From SAR324 cluster bacterium (GTDB taxonomy: Bacteria; SAR324; XYD2-FULL-50-16; HCM1), in the NCBI GenBank assembly GCA_002995645.1, contig PUHO01000003.1:11122-75121 (forward strand): a stretch of 64,000 nucleotides of DNA, given 5' to 3'. Position 1 is the stretch's first letter, and each line of letters starts with the position of its first letter. The notes beneath the pieces are model-generated. The model had not been told where the DNA came from. It did not search any database and saw nothing but the letters and a program-made list of their open reading frames with translations. Shown in pieces: positions 39,784 through 48,699 of this stretch. A program made the translations under genes and the position numbers.

Positions 39784-42174
39784 GTGTCATACGTTGTATT
39801 AGCTCGTAAACTTCGCCCTACTCAATTTGCTGATTTAGTAGGGCAAGAAACTATTGGCAATATGCTAAAAAAAGCGGTTAACACGCAAAAGTTAACGCAT
39901 GCCTTTTTGTTTACCGGTCCAAGAGGAACCGGGAAAACAAGTTGCGCTCGTATTTTAGCAAAAGCCGTGAATTGTGAAAATCCGCAACAAGGCGAACCTT
40001 GTAACGCCTGCCCTAGTTGTATGGAAATACAAAAAGGCGGGGCTTCGGATATCCTGGAAATAGACGCCGCTTCTAATAGGGGTATAGAACATATTCGCGA
40101 GCTAAGGGAGAGCGTAAAATATGCACCGGCAATGAGTCGGTATAAAATTTATATTATAGACGAAGTGCATATGTTAACGACCGAGTCGTTTAATGCTTTA
40201 CTTAAAACATTAGAAGAACCGCCTTCTCACGTTATTTTTATCCTTGCTACAACTGATTTTCATAAAATCCCGCTTACTGTTGGTTCCCGTTGTCAACGGT
40301 TTGATTTTACTTACATTACAGCAGAAACGATTACTTCTTTTTTAGAAGAAACAGCAAAGAAAGAAAATATTTCTATTACAAAAGAAGCGCTCAAGTTAGT
40401 TGCCAAACAAGCTAACGGCGGTATGCGAGACGCGCTTACCATGCTAGATATGCTAGTAAGTTACACAGATAATGAAATTACGGAAACTGATGCAAGAAAT
40501 GCATTAGGTTTATATGACGTAAGTCAATTAGGGGCGATTTTACGTGCTATTCTTACGGAAGATACGCAAACGGCAATCACTGTGTTTCATAATGAATTAG
40601 CGTCCGGACGTTCGCTTAGTTATTTCCTGACTGCGTTACTGCAAAAAATAAAAGATTTACGATTGTTTTTGAAGTTAGGTGAAAATAATGATCTATGGCG
40701 TAGTATTTCACAAGATGAAAGGGCTTTGTATCAAGAATTATTAACGTTAGCAAATGAAGAACAGCTTTCTCGTTATTTTGCTATTTTGTTACAAGCAGAG
40801 CAGCAAATTAAACAAAGTAAGCACAGAGAACTTTGTATGGAAATGGCAATACTTGATTTATGTTCTATTGGTTCTTTAGAATCGGCAAAAGAAATTATTG
40901 CTTTACTACGGCAAGGCGCTAAAGCAATAGAAGCTATGCCGGACGAGGCTATCCCGCAAGCATTGCCAAAGCAAGAAGAACAACCGGCATCGCAAGAGCA
41001 AGAAGAGAATAATCACAATGAGCTAAACTTATTAGACAAATGGAATGAGTTTTGTTCCTACATTTCGTTAAGTGATGAAACAGCATTATCAGGATTCCTT
41101 TCAATACTAAAACTACGGCAAGGCGCGAAAGCAATAGAAACTATGCCGGACGAGGCTATGCCGCAAGCATTGCCAAAGCAAGAAGAGAATAATAACAATG
41201 AGCTGAACTTGTTAGACAAATGGAATGAGTTTTGTTCCTACGTTTCGTTAAGTGATGAAACTATATTAGACAAAGAGTTAACTAGTATATTGCCACATAT
41301 AAAACCAATTTCTTTTGCACAAAATACGCTAACAATAGAATGTGATGACGCGACTTTACTTACAGATGAAAAACAAGCGCAATTGAAAGAGCGTATAAAT
41401 CGCTTTATGGAACAAGAAATTATTATTGTTTATAAAGACGTAAATGAAGATAAAAAAAAACTAGTTTCTAACGATAGGCAAAGTGAGTCGGTTCCAGAGC
41501 AGGCGCAAGATTTACAGGCGCAAAATAAATCTATGCTAGAGGAACAAGAGCAAGGATTACAAGAGCAAGGTTTACAAGAGCAAGGTTTACAAGAGCAAGG
41601 TTTACAAGAGCAAGGTTTACAAGAGCAAGGTTTACAAGAGCAAGGTTTACAAGAGCAAGGTTTACAAGAGCAAGGATTACAAGAGCAAGGTTTACAAGAG
41701 CAAGGTTTACAAGAGCAAGGTTTACAAGAGCAAGGATTACAAGAGCAAGGATTACAAGAGCAAGATGTATCAACCCTAGATTGGCAAACAAAGTGGAAGG
41801 CGTTTTTATCTTTTATTGCAGAAGATCCGCAAAATGAAATACTACATAGTTTTTTAAAAAATATAGAGCCTATTTCATTTGCAAACGATAAGCTTATTTT
41901 ACAAGGCAATAACGTGGCTATCTTAGATTCGGTAAAAAAAGATAGCATAAAAGAACAAGCAGCAAACTTTTTTGAAAAAAACGTAACAATAGAATACATT
42001 GAAGCAAGTACGGACGTAAAGAATACGGTATATCACCAAGAGGAAAACGAAAAACGGCAAGAATGGCAATCTTTAAAAGAACAAGCGAAAACAGATGAGT
42101 TGGTTCAAGATTTGCAAGGAATATTTCCGGACTCGGTTATTGAAAACGTACGAGAAAATAAAATAAAGGAGTAA
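39784..42174 (+). CDS. dnaX: DNA polymerase III tau (and possibly gamma) subunit
   Basis: Clamp-loader ATPase, 796 residues from GTG 39784. Motifs: Walker A GPRGTGKTS, a four-Cys zinc module (CENPQQGEPCNACPSC), IDEVHML and GSRCQRF. After about residue 370 the tau tail carries a 69-residue in-frame duplication (40906-41262), then a stretch of 14 QEQGL pentapeptides, and a repeated LDxxxKW domain. An A9 tract at codons 557-559 could give a short gamma by slippage. Upstream holA is 8 kb away; ybaB and recR follow directly, the usual dnaX order. Confidence 0.95.
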   Translation: MSYVVLARKLRPTQFADLVGQETIGNMLKKAVNTQKLTHAFLFTGPRGTGKTSCARILAKAVNCENPQQGEPCNACPSCMEIQKGGASDILEIDAASNRGIEHIRELRESVKYAPAMSRYKIYIIDEVHMLTTESFNALLKTLEEPPSHVIFILATTDFHKIPLTVGSRCQRFDFTYITAETITSFLEETAKKENISITKEALKLVAKQANGGMRDALTMLDMLVSYTDNEITETDARNALGLYDVSQLGAILRAILTEDTQTAITVFHNELASGRSLSYFLTALLQKIKDLRLFLKLGENNDLWRSISQDERALYQELLTLANEEQLSRYFAILLQAEQQIKQSKHRELCMEMAILDLCSIGSLESAKEIIALLRQGAKAIEAMPDEAIPQALPKQEEQPASQEQEENNHNELNLLDKWNEFCSYISLSDETALSGFLSILKLRQGAKAIETMPDEAMPQALPKQEENNNNELNLLDKWNEFCSYVSLSDETILDKELTSILPHIKPISFAQNTLTIECDDATLLTDEKQAQLKERINRFMEQEIIIVYKDVNEDKKKLVSNDRQSESVPEQAQDLQAQNKSMLEEQEQGLQEQGLQEQGLQEQGLQEQGLQEQGLQEQGLQEQGLQEQGLQEQGLQEQGLQEQGLQEQGLQEQGLQEQDVSTLDWQTKWKAFLSFIAEDPQNEILHSFLKNIEPISFANDKLILQGNNVAILDSVKKDSIKEQAANFFEKNVTIEYIEASTDVKNTVYHQEENEKRQEWQSLKEQAKTDELVQDLQGIFPDSVIENVRENKIKE
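40906..41262. repeat. 207-bp in-frame duplication inside dnaX
   Basis: Copy 1 starts CTACGGCAAGG at 40906 and copy 2 at 41113, exactly 69 codons later. Both encode LRQGAKAIE(A/T)MPDEA and NELNLLDKWNEFCSY(I/V)SLSDET. Copy 2 lacks a roughly eight-codon segment (QPASQEQE) and then diverges. Confidence 0.9.
41452..41460 (+). promoter_or_regulatory. Candidate slippage site in dnaX (A9)
   Basis: Nine A in the codons AAA AAA AAA, followed by CTAGTTTCTAA. Loss of one A gives AAC then TAG; gain of one A gives ACT AGT TTC TAA. Both end translation near residue 560, before the QEQGL repeat and the last tail module. Confidence 0.45.
41545..41754. repeat. 15-bp repeat, 14 units, encoding QEQGL
   Basis: Fourteen uninterrupted units of CAAGAGCAAGGTTTA, some with A at the twelfth base, begin at 41545; a degenerate unit follows at 41755 (QEQDV). 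The period keeps frame, so copy-number change alters tail length only. Confidence 0.95.
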
Positions 42175-42177
42175 GCT

Positions 42178-42504
42178 ATGGAAGACGGATTTAATTTAGA
42201 TAATTTACTAGGTAAAGCGCAAGAATTCCAAAAACAAATGCAAGACAAGCAAAAAGAATCGCAACAAAAAGAATACGAGTCGTCTATTGGCGGAGGTATG
42301 GTTAAAGTGACTTGTAACGGAACGCCAAATATTACGTCTATTACTTTAGACGAAAGTCTTTTGCAAGAAAATAAAAGCGATATAGAAGAAATGATTAAAC
42401 TAGGTGTTAACGAAGTGTTAAAGCAAGTGGATAAAGGATTTAATCCGCAAGAAATGCTTAGCAACGTTGATATTGGTAGCGTCTTAAAAAACCTAAAACT
42501 ATGA
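42178..42504 (+). CDS. ybaB: YbaB/EbfC-family nucleoid-associated protein
   Basis: 108 residues. A helical N-terminal part (residues 8-30, KAQEFQKQMQDKQKES) is followed by the beta-region VKVTCNGTPNITSITLDESLL. It forms dimers that bind DNA. The position between dnaX and recR is the classical arrangement. It starts 3 bp after dnaX and overlaps recR by 4 bp, so the three are co-translated. Confidence 0.93.
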   Translation: MEDGFNLDNLLGKAQEFQKQMQDKQKESQQKEYESSIGGGMVKVTCNGTPNITSITLDESLLQENKSDIEEMIKLGVNEVLKQVDKGFNPQEMLSNVDIGSVLKNLKL

Positions 42505-43097
42505 GCTTGCCCGATAGTATTGTAACTGTTAGCGAGGAGCTAACAAAACTACCTAGCATTGGAAGGAAAAGCGCAAGCCGTTTAGCACTGTATTTAGCTT
42601 CTAATTTGCGTTTAGCAAAAGATTTAGCGCGGAGTCTTGAGCAAATGAGTCAAGTTGTGCAAACTTGCCAAAGTTGTTTTACTTTAGCAGAAGATGAAAC
42701 TTGTTCTATTTGTAAAGACACAAAGCGAAATAGAAAGCAAATTTGCGTGGTAGAAGAAACAAGCAATTTGTTTAGCATAGAAGATAGCCGTATATATCAA
42801 GGACTTTATCATGTTCTTGGCGGGGTCCTTTCCCCAATGGAAGGCGTGTCGCCTGATGATTTACGTATAAAAGAACTCATCGCGCGCGTTAAAGAAAACG
42901 AAATAGAAGAAATTATCATTGCAACCAATCCCAATGTGGAAGGTGAAGCAACGGCGCATTATCTTCTTGAAGCGCTTTCATTTAGCCCTAGCAAAAAAAC
43001 AAGAATAGCATACGGCATGCCGGCAGGAAGTAAATTAGAGTTTATAGATATGCCAACTATTTTGCAGGCTTTAGAAGGCAGAAGGGAAATAAAATAA
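42501..43097 (+). CDS. recR: Recombination mediator RecR
   Basis: 198 residues. It helps load RecA onto gapped DNA with RecF and RecO. N-terminal helix-hairpin-helix (LPSIGRKSASRLALYLA), a four-Cys zinc finger (CQSC...CSIC) and a Toprim domain with ICVVEETSNLFSIE and NPNVEGEATAHYL. Length is normal. It overlaps ybaB by 4 bp and ends the dnaX operon, 165 bp before rpsL. Confidence 0.97.
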   Translation: MSLPDSIVTVSEELTKLPSIGRKSASRLALYLASNLRLAKDLARSLEQMSQVVQTCQSCFTLAEDETCSICKDTKRNRKQICVVEETSNLFSIEDSRIYQGLYHVLGGVLSPMEGVSPDDLRIKELIARVKENEIEEIIIATNPNVEGEATAHYLLEALSFSPSKKTRIAYGMPAGSKLEFIDMPTILQALEGRREIK

Positions 43098-43135
43098 AAA
43101 AAAATGACAAATAGTAAAAAAAATAAAAAAAAAGC

Positions 43136-43164
43136 TTGCCAGAATAAAAAAGTCTTGGTATAAC
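43136..43164 (+). promoter_or_regulatory. Candidate promoter of the ribosomal protein cluster
   Basis: TTGCCA at 43136 and TATAAC at 43159 are 17 bp apart in the AT-rich gap between recR and rpsL. It gives a leader of about 90 nt before rpsL and may drive the whole 18-kb cluster. Confidence 0.6.
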
Positions 43165-43262
43165 TATAAAATAACTTTCTAAAAATTCTAAGAAAATTGG
43201 ATTTGTTAGTAATAAATGCTATTATATACTATAAAGTAATTAAATTTTAAGGATAAAGATAT

Positions 43263-43631
43263 ATGCCTACTTTGAACCAACTTGTTCGTAAAGGAAGAAA
43301 AAAAATACAAAGTAAAGGTAACGTTCCCGCTTTGCAGGCGTGCCCTCAAAAAAGAGGCGTTTGTATTCGCGTTTACACAACGACACCTAAAAAACCTAAT
43401 TCAGCACTTCGTAAAGTTGCAAGAGTGCGTTTAAGTAACGGAATGGAAGTTTCTTCATATATCCCGGGAATCGGGCATAATTTGCAAGAACATTCGGTTA
43501 TTTTACTGCGCGGTGGCAGGGTTAAAGATTTGCCAGGTGTTCGATATCATATTATTCGTGGTACTTTAGATACGCAAGGTGTTGCGCAACGTAAACAAGG
43601 TCGTTCTAAATACGGAACGAAACGTAAATAA
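43263..43631 (+). CDS. rpsL: 30S ribosomal protein S12
   Basis: 122 residues with the accuracy-centre motifs TPKKPNSAL and GRVKDLPGV. The lysines mutated in streptomycin resistance are present in wild-type form. AAGGA lies before the start. It opens the str operon. Confidence 0.97.
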   Translation: MPTLNQLVRKGRKKIQSKGNVPALQACPQKRGVCIRVYTTTPKKPNSALRKVARVRLSNGMEVSSYIPGIGHNLQEHSVILLRGGRVKDLPGVRYHIIRGTLDTQGVAQRKQGRSKYGTKRK

Positions 43632-43642
43632 AGGATTAGTAC

Positions 43643-44116
43643 ATGTCTAGAAGAGCAAGAGCTGAAAAAAGAAAGCTTACTCCAGATTATAAATATAACA
43701 GCGTTGTTGTTACTAAGTTTATTAATTACTTGCTTTGCGATAGCAAAAAAAGTAAAAGTGAAAAAATTTTCTATCAAGCTATTGACTTGTTAGATGGCAA
43801 AGTAGAAGGTAAAAGCGGATACGAGATTTTTCAAGAATCAGTGCGTAACGTGCAACCAAGATTAGAAGTAAGATCAAGAAGAATTGGTGGTTCTAATTAC
43901 CAAATTCCAATTGAAGTGCGCGAAGACAGACAACTTGTTTTGTCTATTCGCTGGATAATACAAGCCGCAAGATCTCAATCTGGCAAGCCAATGAATGAAA
44001 GACTTGCTAATGAACTGTTAGATGCTTTTCATAACAGAGGAACGGCTGTTAAAAAGAAAGAAGATACACACAGAATGGCTGATGCAAATAAAGCGTTTGC
44101 ACATTATGTTGTTTAA
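43643..44116 (+). CDS. rpsG: 30S ribosomal protein S7
   Basis: 157 residues, starting SRRARAEKR, with the family segment QPRLEVRSRRIGGSNYQIP and the 16S-binding helices. AAGGA precedes the ATG. It lies 11 bp after rpsL and 9 bp before the EF-G gene, as in typical str operons. Confidence 0.97.
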   Translation: MSRRARAEKRKLTPDYKYNSVVVTKFINYLLCDSKKSKSEKIFYQAIDLLDGKVEGKSGYEIFQESVRNVQPRLEVRSRRIGGSNYQIPIEVREDRQLVLSIRWIIQAARSQSGKPMNERLANELLDAFHNRGTAVKKKEDTHRMADANKAFAHYVV

Positions 44117-44125
44117 TTCGAATAT

Positions 44126-46177
44126 ATGGCAAAAGACAAACTGGAACAAGCAAATATACGTAATTTAGGAATTGTTGCTCATATAGATGCCGGAAAAACG
44201 ACTACTACCGAAAGGATTTTATTTTACACTGGTAAAAATCATAAAATCGGAGAAGTACACGACGGCGCAAGTGTCATGGATTGGATGGTACAAGAGCAAG
44301 AAAGAGGAATTACAATTACGGCGGCAGCAACAACTTGTTTCTGGGAGACAGAAAAGAAAAAATATCAGTTAAACTTAATTGATACTCCCGGGCATGTTGA
44401 CTTTACAGCTGAAGTGGAAAGAAGTTTGCGAGTTTTAGACGGTGCCGTTGTAGTGTTTTGTAGTGTTTCTGGTGTGCAGTCGCAAACGGAAACAGTTTGG
44501 AGACAAGCCGACAGGTATAATATACCTAGACTTGTTTTTATTAATAAAATGGATCGTGTTGGTGCTGATTTTAACGGCGTCGTTAAGCAAATTAAAGAAG
44601 ACTTAAACGCAACCCCGTTAATTTTGACTGTGCCGATAGGTAGCGAAGATACGTTTGAAGGTGTTATAGATATAATCGAACAAGAAGCCGTGTATTTTTC
44701 AGAAGAAACGCAAGGCGAGACTGTAGAACGAAAATCAATACCGGACAATTATGTTGCTTCGGTAAAACAAGCAAAAGAAGATTTGCTTGAGACGTTAAGC
44801 CTTTTTGACGATACAATTTTAGAAAGGATACTTGGCGAAGAAGAAATAGACAAAGCCGAGTTGGTTGATTTAATTAGAAAATTATGTTTAAGTAATCAAA
44901 TTATACCTGTTTTTTGTGGAGCTTCATTTAAGAATAAAGGAATACAACCGCTATTAGATGGAGTGAGTTACTATCTGCCGTCACCAGAGGATAAAAAGAC
45001 GATAGAAGGGGAAAACGTAAAGACAGGGAAAAAAGAAGTCCGAAACTTGGAAAAAGAAGATAATTTAATCGCTTTGGTCTTTAAACTACAAAACGATGCT
45101 TTTTCTGGGTTGCTTTACTTTGTTCGTATTTATAACGGAGAGCTTGCAGTAGGAAGTAGCGTATATAATCCGCGAACAAAAAAGCAAGAACGGATTGCTA
45201 AGATTTTTGAGATGCATGCTAATAAGCGAGAAGAAAAGCAAACGGCAAAAGCTGGTGATATAGTCGCTTTATTGGGAATGCAAGATTGTGTGACTGGAGA
45301 TACGATATTACAAAAGAATAGGGATTTTGTATTAGAAGAAATTACGTTTCCCGAACCGGTAATATCCATTGCAGTTGAGCCTAAAAATCAAGGTGTGCAA
45401 GAAAAAATGCAAAAGGCGTTAACACAATTGGAAAGAGAAGACCCGTCAGTTTTTGTTGATGTAGATAAGGAAACAGGGCAAACATTGGTTAGAGGTGTTG
45501 GCGAATTACAACTTGAAGTTTTTGTGGATAGAATGAAACGAGAGTTCAAGTTAGATGTGAACGTAGGAACACCGCAAGTTGCTTATAAAGAGACAATCCA
45601 AACGGCAGCTAGCATAACGGAAAATTTTGATAAACCGGTAGCTGGGAAAGATGTAGACGTAACGTGCAATTTGTCAGTTGAGCCGGCGAAAGAGAATGAA
45701 ATAGAGATTAGTGAGAATATAACGGACGTGCCGGAAGAAGCACTGTTATATTTTAGAGAAGGGATACAAGATTCACTGAAAGCAGGCGTTTTGTCTGGCT
45801 ATGAAATGTTACAAGTTAAGGTTAAAGTAGAAAGTATTACCTATAACAATGACAAATATCAGCCGTTAGCTTTCAAGATTCTAGGCGGAATGGCAACTAG
45901 TAAGGTTATGCAAACAGCAAATCCTTGTTTACTAGAGCCGTATATGAAAGTAGAAGTGACTACCCCCTTGAATTTTACAGGTGATATTGTAAGCGATTTA
46001 AACGCAAGAGGCGGAAAAATACAAGGCATGGAAGAAGCGAAAAACATGCAAATTATTAAGGCACATGTTGCGTTGTCTTCTATGTTTGGATATTTAACGT
46101 CTTTAAGATCACTTAGTCAGGGGCGGGCTCAGTTTGCCATGTCATTTGAATACTATGAAAAAGTAAAAATAAATTAA
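44126..46177 (+). CDS. fusA: Elongation factor G paralogue (spdEFG2-like), probable recycling factor
   Basis: 683 residues. GTPase motifs AHIDAGKTT, DTPGH and NKMD are intact. The switch region reads ASVMDWMVQEQERGITITAAAT. Domain IV lacks the HKKQxGGxGQ decoding-site loop; the corresponding place reads NFDKPVAGKD at about residue 500. In spirochaetes, spdEFG2 lacks translocation activity and works with RRF in ribosome recycling. I infer this role here because the translocase-type EF-G is encoded at 13468. There is no evident ribosome binding site before the ATG. The gene keeps the conserved str position between rpsG and tuf. Confidence 0.9.
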   Translation: MAKDKLEQANIRNLGIVAHIDAGKTTTTERILFYTGKNHKIGEVHDGASVMDWMVQEQERGITITAAATTCFWETEKKKYQLNLIDTPGHVDFTAEVERSLRVLDGAVVVFCSVSGVQSQTETVWRQADRYNIPRLVFINKMDRVGADFNGVVKQIKEDLNATPLILTVPIGSEDTFEGVIDIIEQEAVYFSEETQGETVERKSIPDNYVASVKQAKEDLLETLSLFDDTILERILGEEEIDKAELVDLIRKLCLSNQIIPVFCGASFKNKGIQPLLDGVSYYLPSPEDKKTIEGENVKTGKKEVRNLEKEDNLIALVFKLQNDAFSGLLYFVRIYNGELAVGSSVYNPRTKKQERIAKIFEMHANKREEKQTAKAGDIVALLGMQDCVTGDTILQKNRDFVLEEITFPEPVISIAVEPKNQGVQEKMQKALTQLEREDPSVFVDVDKETGQTLVRGVGELQLEVFVDRMKREFKLDVNVGTPQVAYKETIQTAASITENFDKPVAGKDVDVTCNLSVEPAKENEIEISENITDVPEEALLYFREGIQDSLKAGVLSGYEMLQVKVKVESITYNNDKYQPLAFKILGGMATSKVMQTANPCLLEPYMKVEVTTPLNFTGDIVSDLNARGGKIQGMEEAKNMQIIKAHVALSSMFGYLTSLRSLSQGRAQFAMSFEYYEKVKIN

Positions 46178-46216
46178 TGACTAAAAATAAAATTATTATT
46201 TCTATAAGGAGAAATC

Positions 46217-47416
46217 ATGTCTAAAGAAACTTTTAAGCGAGATAAGCCTCACGTTAACGTAGGCACAATCGGTCACGTTGATCATGGTAAGACAACGTTA
46301 ACAGCAGGAATTACTAAAGTATCTTCTTTCTTGGGAAGAGCTGAGTACTCTGGTTATGCTGATATTGATAATGCTCCTGAAGAAAGAGAAAGAGGGATTA
46401 CAATTGCAACGGCACACGTAGAATATGAAAGTGAAAGCAGACATTATGCTCACGTAGATTGTCCAGGCCATGCCGATTATGTAAAAAACATGATTACTGG
46501 TGCAGCTCAAATGGACGGTGCTATTTTAGTGGTTTCTGCCGCAGACGGTCCTATGCCTCAAACAAGAGAGCATATTTTACTTGCTAACCAAGTAGGCGTT
46601 CCTCATATTGTGGTATTCTTAAATAAAGTTGATCAAGTAGATGATCCAGAATTACTTGACTTAGTAGAGATGGAAATCAGAGAACTACTTAACGAATATA
46701 ACTTCCCAGGTGATGACGTTCCAATTATTAAAGGTAGTGCGTTGGCAGTAGCTGAAAGCAGTTCAGATGATAAAGACGCTCCTGAATATGCACCTATTAT
46801 TGAATTATTAGCTGCTTTAGATAGTTATATTCCTATCCCAGAAAGAGACGTTGATAAAGATTTCTTAATGCCAGTAGAAGATATATTCTCTATCTCTGGT
46901 CGTGGAACAGTAGCAACAGGACGTATTGATCGTGGTATTATTAAAGTCAGTGAAGAAGTTGAAATTGTAGGTATTCGCGATACAACAACTACAACGGTAA
47001 CTGGTGTTGAAATGTTTCGTAAACTTCTAGAAAGCGGTGAAGCTGGAGACAACGTAGGCTTACTTCTTCGCGGGGTAAAAAGAGAAGATATCGAAAGAGG
47101 GCAAGTTATTTGTAAACCTGGTTCGATTACACCTCATACAAAATTTAAAGGTGAAGTATACGTTCTAACAAAAGATGAAGGTGGTCGTCACACTCCATTC
47201 GTTAGTAACTATCGCCCACAATTTTATTTCAGGACAACAGATATTACCGGTGTGATTCAACTTCCTGAGGATGTTGAAATGGTAATGCCTGGTGATAACA
47301 TTAATATGACAGTAGAATTGATTGCGCCTATAGCTATGGAAGTTGGTTTACGCTTTGCTATCCGTGAAGGCGGAAGAACGGTAGGTGCCGGAACAATTAC
47401 TGAAATCATTGAATAA
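46217..47416 (+). CDS. tuf: Elongation factor Tu
   Basis: 399 residues. It carries aminoacyl-tRNA to the ribosome as the GTP complex. Motifs: GHVDHGKTT, the switch RGITIATAHVEY, DCPGHADYVKNM, NKVD and GSAL. An insertion of about ten residues (ESSSDDKDAPEYAP) follows GSAL. A strong AAGGAG precedes the ATG. Only one tuf copy is in the window. Confidence 0.98.
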   Translation: MSKETFKRDKPHVNVGTIGHVDHGKTTLTAGITKVSSFLGRAEYSGYADIDNAPEERERGITIATAHVEYESESRHYAHVDCPGHADYVKNMITGAAQMDGAILVVSAADGPMPQTREHILLANQVGVPHIVVFLNKVDQVDDPELLDLVEMEIRELLNEYNFPGDDVPIIKGSALAVAESSSDDKDAPEYAPIIELLAALDSYIPIPERDVDKDFLMPVEDIFSISGRGTVATGRIDRGIIKVSEEVEIVGIRDTTTTTVTGVEMFRKLLESGEAGDNVGLLLRGVKREDIERGQVICKPGSITPHTKFKGEVYVLTKDEGGRHTPFVSNYRPQFYFRTTDITGVIQLPEDVEMVMPGDNINMTVELIAPIAMEVGLRFAIREGGRTVGAGTITEIIE

Positions 47417-47424
47417 GGTAAGTA

Positions 47425-47745
47425 ATGGCAGAAGCACAAAAAATTCGTATTAATTTTAAGGCGTTTGAAGCTAAACAATTGGACGAAGCGGTAAAAGAAA
47501 TAGTTTCTATTGTGAAACGAAATGGGGGCAACGCAGTTGGACCTATCCCGCTTCCAACAAGAAAAAAATTAATTTGTGTATTAAAATCACCACATGTGAA
47601 TAAAAAATCACGTGAGCAGTTTGCATTACACGTACATAAACGATTATTATATATTACAGAAACGACGCATAAAACTATGGATGAATTGATGAAAGTTGAA
47701 GTATCCCCAGGCGTTAAAGTAGATATTAAACTTTTAGGAGCATAG
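47425..47745 (+). CDS. rpsJ: 30S ribosomal protein S10
   Basis: 106 residues, with IRINFKAFEAKQLDEAVKEI and the loop PLPTRKK. AAGG precedes the start. It normally begins the S10 operon and is followed by rplC, which is missing here: rplD begins 26 bp downstream. Confidence 0.97.
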   Translation: MAEAQKIRINFKAFEAKQLDEAVKEIVSIVKRNGGNAVGPIPLPTRKKLICVLKSPHVNKKSREQFALHVHKRLLYITETTHKTMDELMKVEVSPGVKVDIKLLGA

Positions 47746-47771
47746 CTCTTAATTTAAATATAAGGTAAAAA

Positions 47772-48395
47772 ATGGCAAGTTTGAAACTATTCACTCTTGA
47801 CAATGCGGAAATAGGTTCGGTATCCTTAGAAGATACGATTGTTAATACTAAATACAATCCTTTTATTATAAGGGAAGCTGTAGTAGAACATTTAGCACGT
47901 AAAAGACAAGGAACGCATCAGACTAAAGATAGGTCCTTAGTAAGTGGAAGTCGTAAGAAGTTATATCGTCAAAAAGGAACAGGTAATGCTCGCGCAGGTA
48001 GTGCGCAATCTCCTGTAAGACGACATGGTGGAACGGTTTTTGGCCCTGTAGTACGTAGTCATGAGGTTTCAATTAATAAAAAGGTAAAGAAAAAAGCTTT
48101 GTTATCAGCTATAGCTCAAAAACTAAATGAAAAAACTTTAGTTGTTGTAGATAACTTAAACTTGGGAACGTATAAAACAAAAGACTTAGCACAAAAAATA
48201 AGTCATTTTGAAAGTAAAAAATTACTTTTTGTTTATGGTAATGATTTGTCAGAAAATTTTGCTTTAGCGTCTCGTAATTTACCATATGTGAAATGCATTC
48301 GTTACACACAACTAAACGTTTATGATACGCTTAATTGTAATTATTTAATAACTACGCAAGATGCGTTATCTGAAATAGAAAAGAGATTATTATAA
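47772..48395 (+). CDS. rplD: 50S ribosomal protein L4
   Basis: 207 residues with the extended rRNA-binding loop GSRKKLYRQKGTGNARAGS. A possible autoregulator of the operon, as in other bacteria. It follows rpsJ directly; the L3 gene usually found between them is absent. Its stop overlaps the start of rplW. Confidence 0.97.
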   Translation: MASLKLFTLDNAEIGSVSLEDTIVNTKYNPFIIREAVVEHLARKRQGTHQTKDRSLVSGSRKKLYRQKGTGNARAGSAQSPVRRHGGTVFGPVVRSHEVSINKKVKKKALLSAIAQKLNEKTLVVVDNLNLGTYKTKDLAQKISHFESKKLLFVYGNDLSENFALASRNLPYVKCIRYTQLNVYDTLNCNYLITTQDALSEIEKRLL

Positions 48396-48685
48396 TGAAA
48401 AGTCCATTTTCTTTAATACGAAATCCGTATTTGACTGAAAAAGTAATGTTCTTAAAGGAAGCACAAAATAAAGTTGTCTTTAAAGTAGCTCCTGATTGCA
48501 ATAAAATTGAAGTAAAAAAAGCAATTGAAGAGATATTTAAAGTAAAAGTGTTAAATGTAAGAACAATTAATGTAAAAGGAAAAACAAAGCGACTTGGCGT
48601 GCATCAAGGTAAGCGAGCAGATTGGAAAAAAGCTATTGTAATGCTACAACCTGGCGAAACGATTGAGTATTTTGAAGGCGCATAG
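48395..48685 (+). CDS. rplW: 50S ribosomal protein L23
   Basis: 96 residues with the family segment NPYLTEKVM and VKVLNVRTINVKGKTKRLG. It lies at the exit of the peptide tunnel and binds trigger factor and SRP. Its ATG overlaps the rplD stop (TAATG), indicating coupled translation. Confidence 0.96.
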   Translation: MKSPFSLIRNPYLTEKVMFLKEAQNKVVFKVAPDCNKIEVKKAIEEIFKVKVLNVRTINVKGKTKRLGVHQGKRADWKKAIVMLQPGETIEYFEGA

Positions 48686-48699
48686 AAATTGGAAATATT

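Noticed and set aside
41430..41999. Minus-strand Cys-rich frame (repeated CNPCS / CKPCS units) opposite the dnaX repeat
   Set aside because: It is the complementary reading of the QEQGL repeat inside dnaX; a second frame there is also an artefact of the same period.
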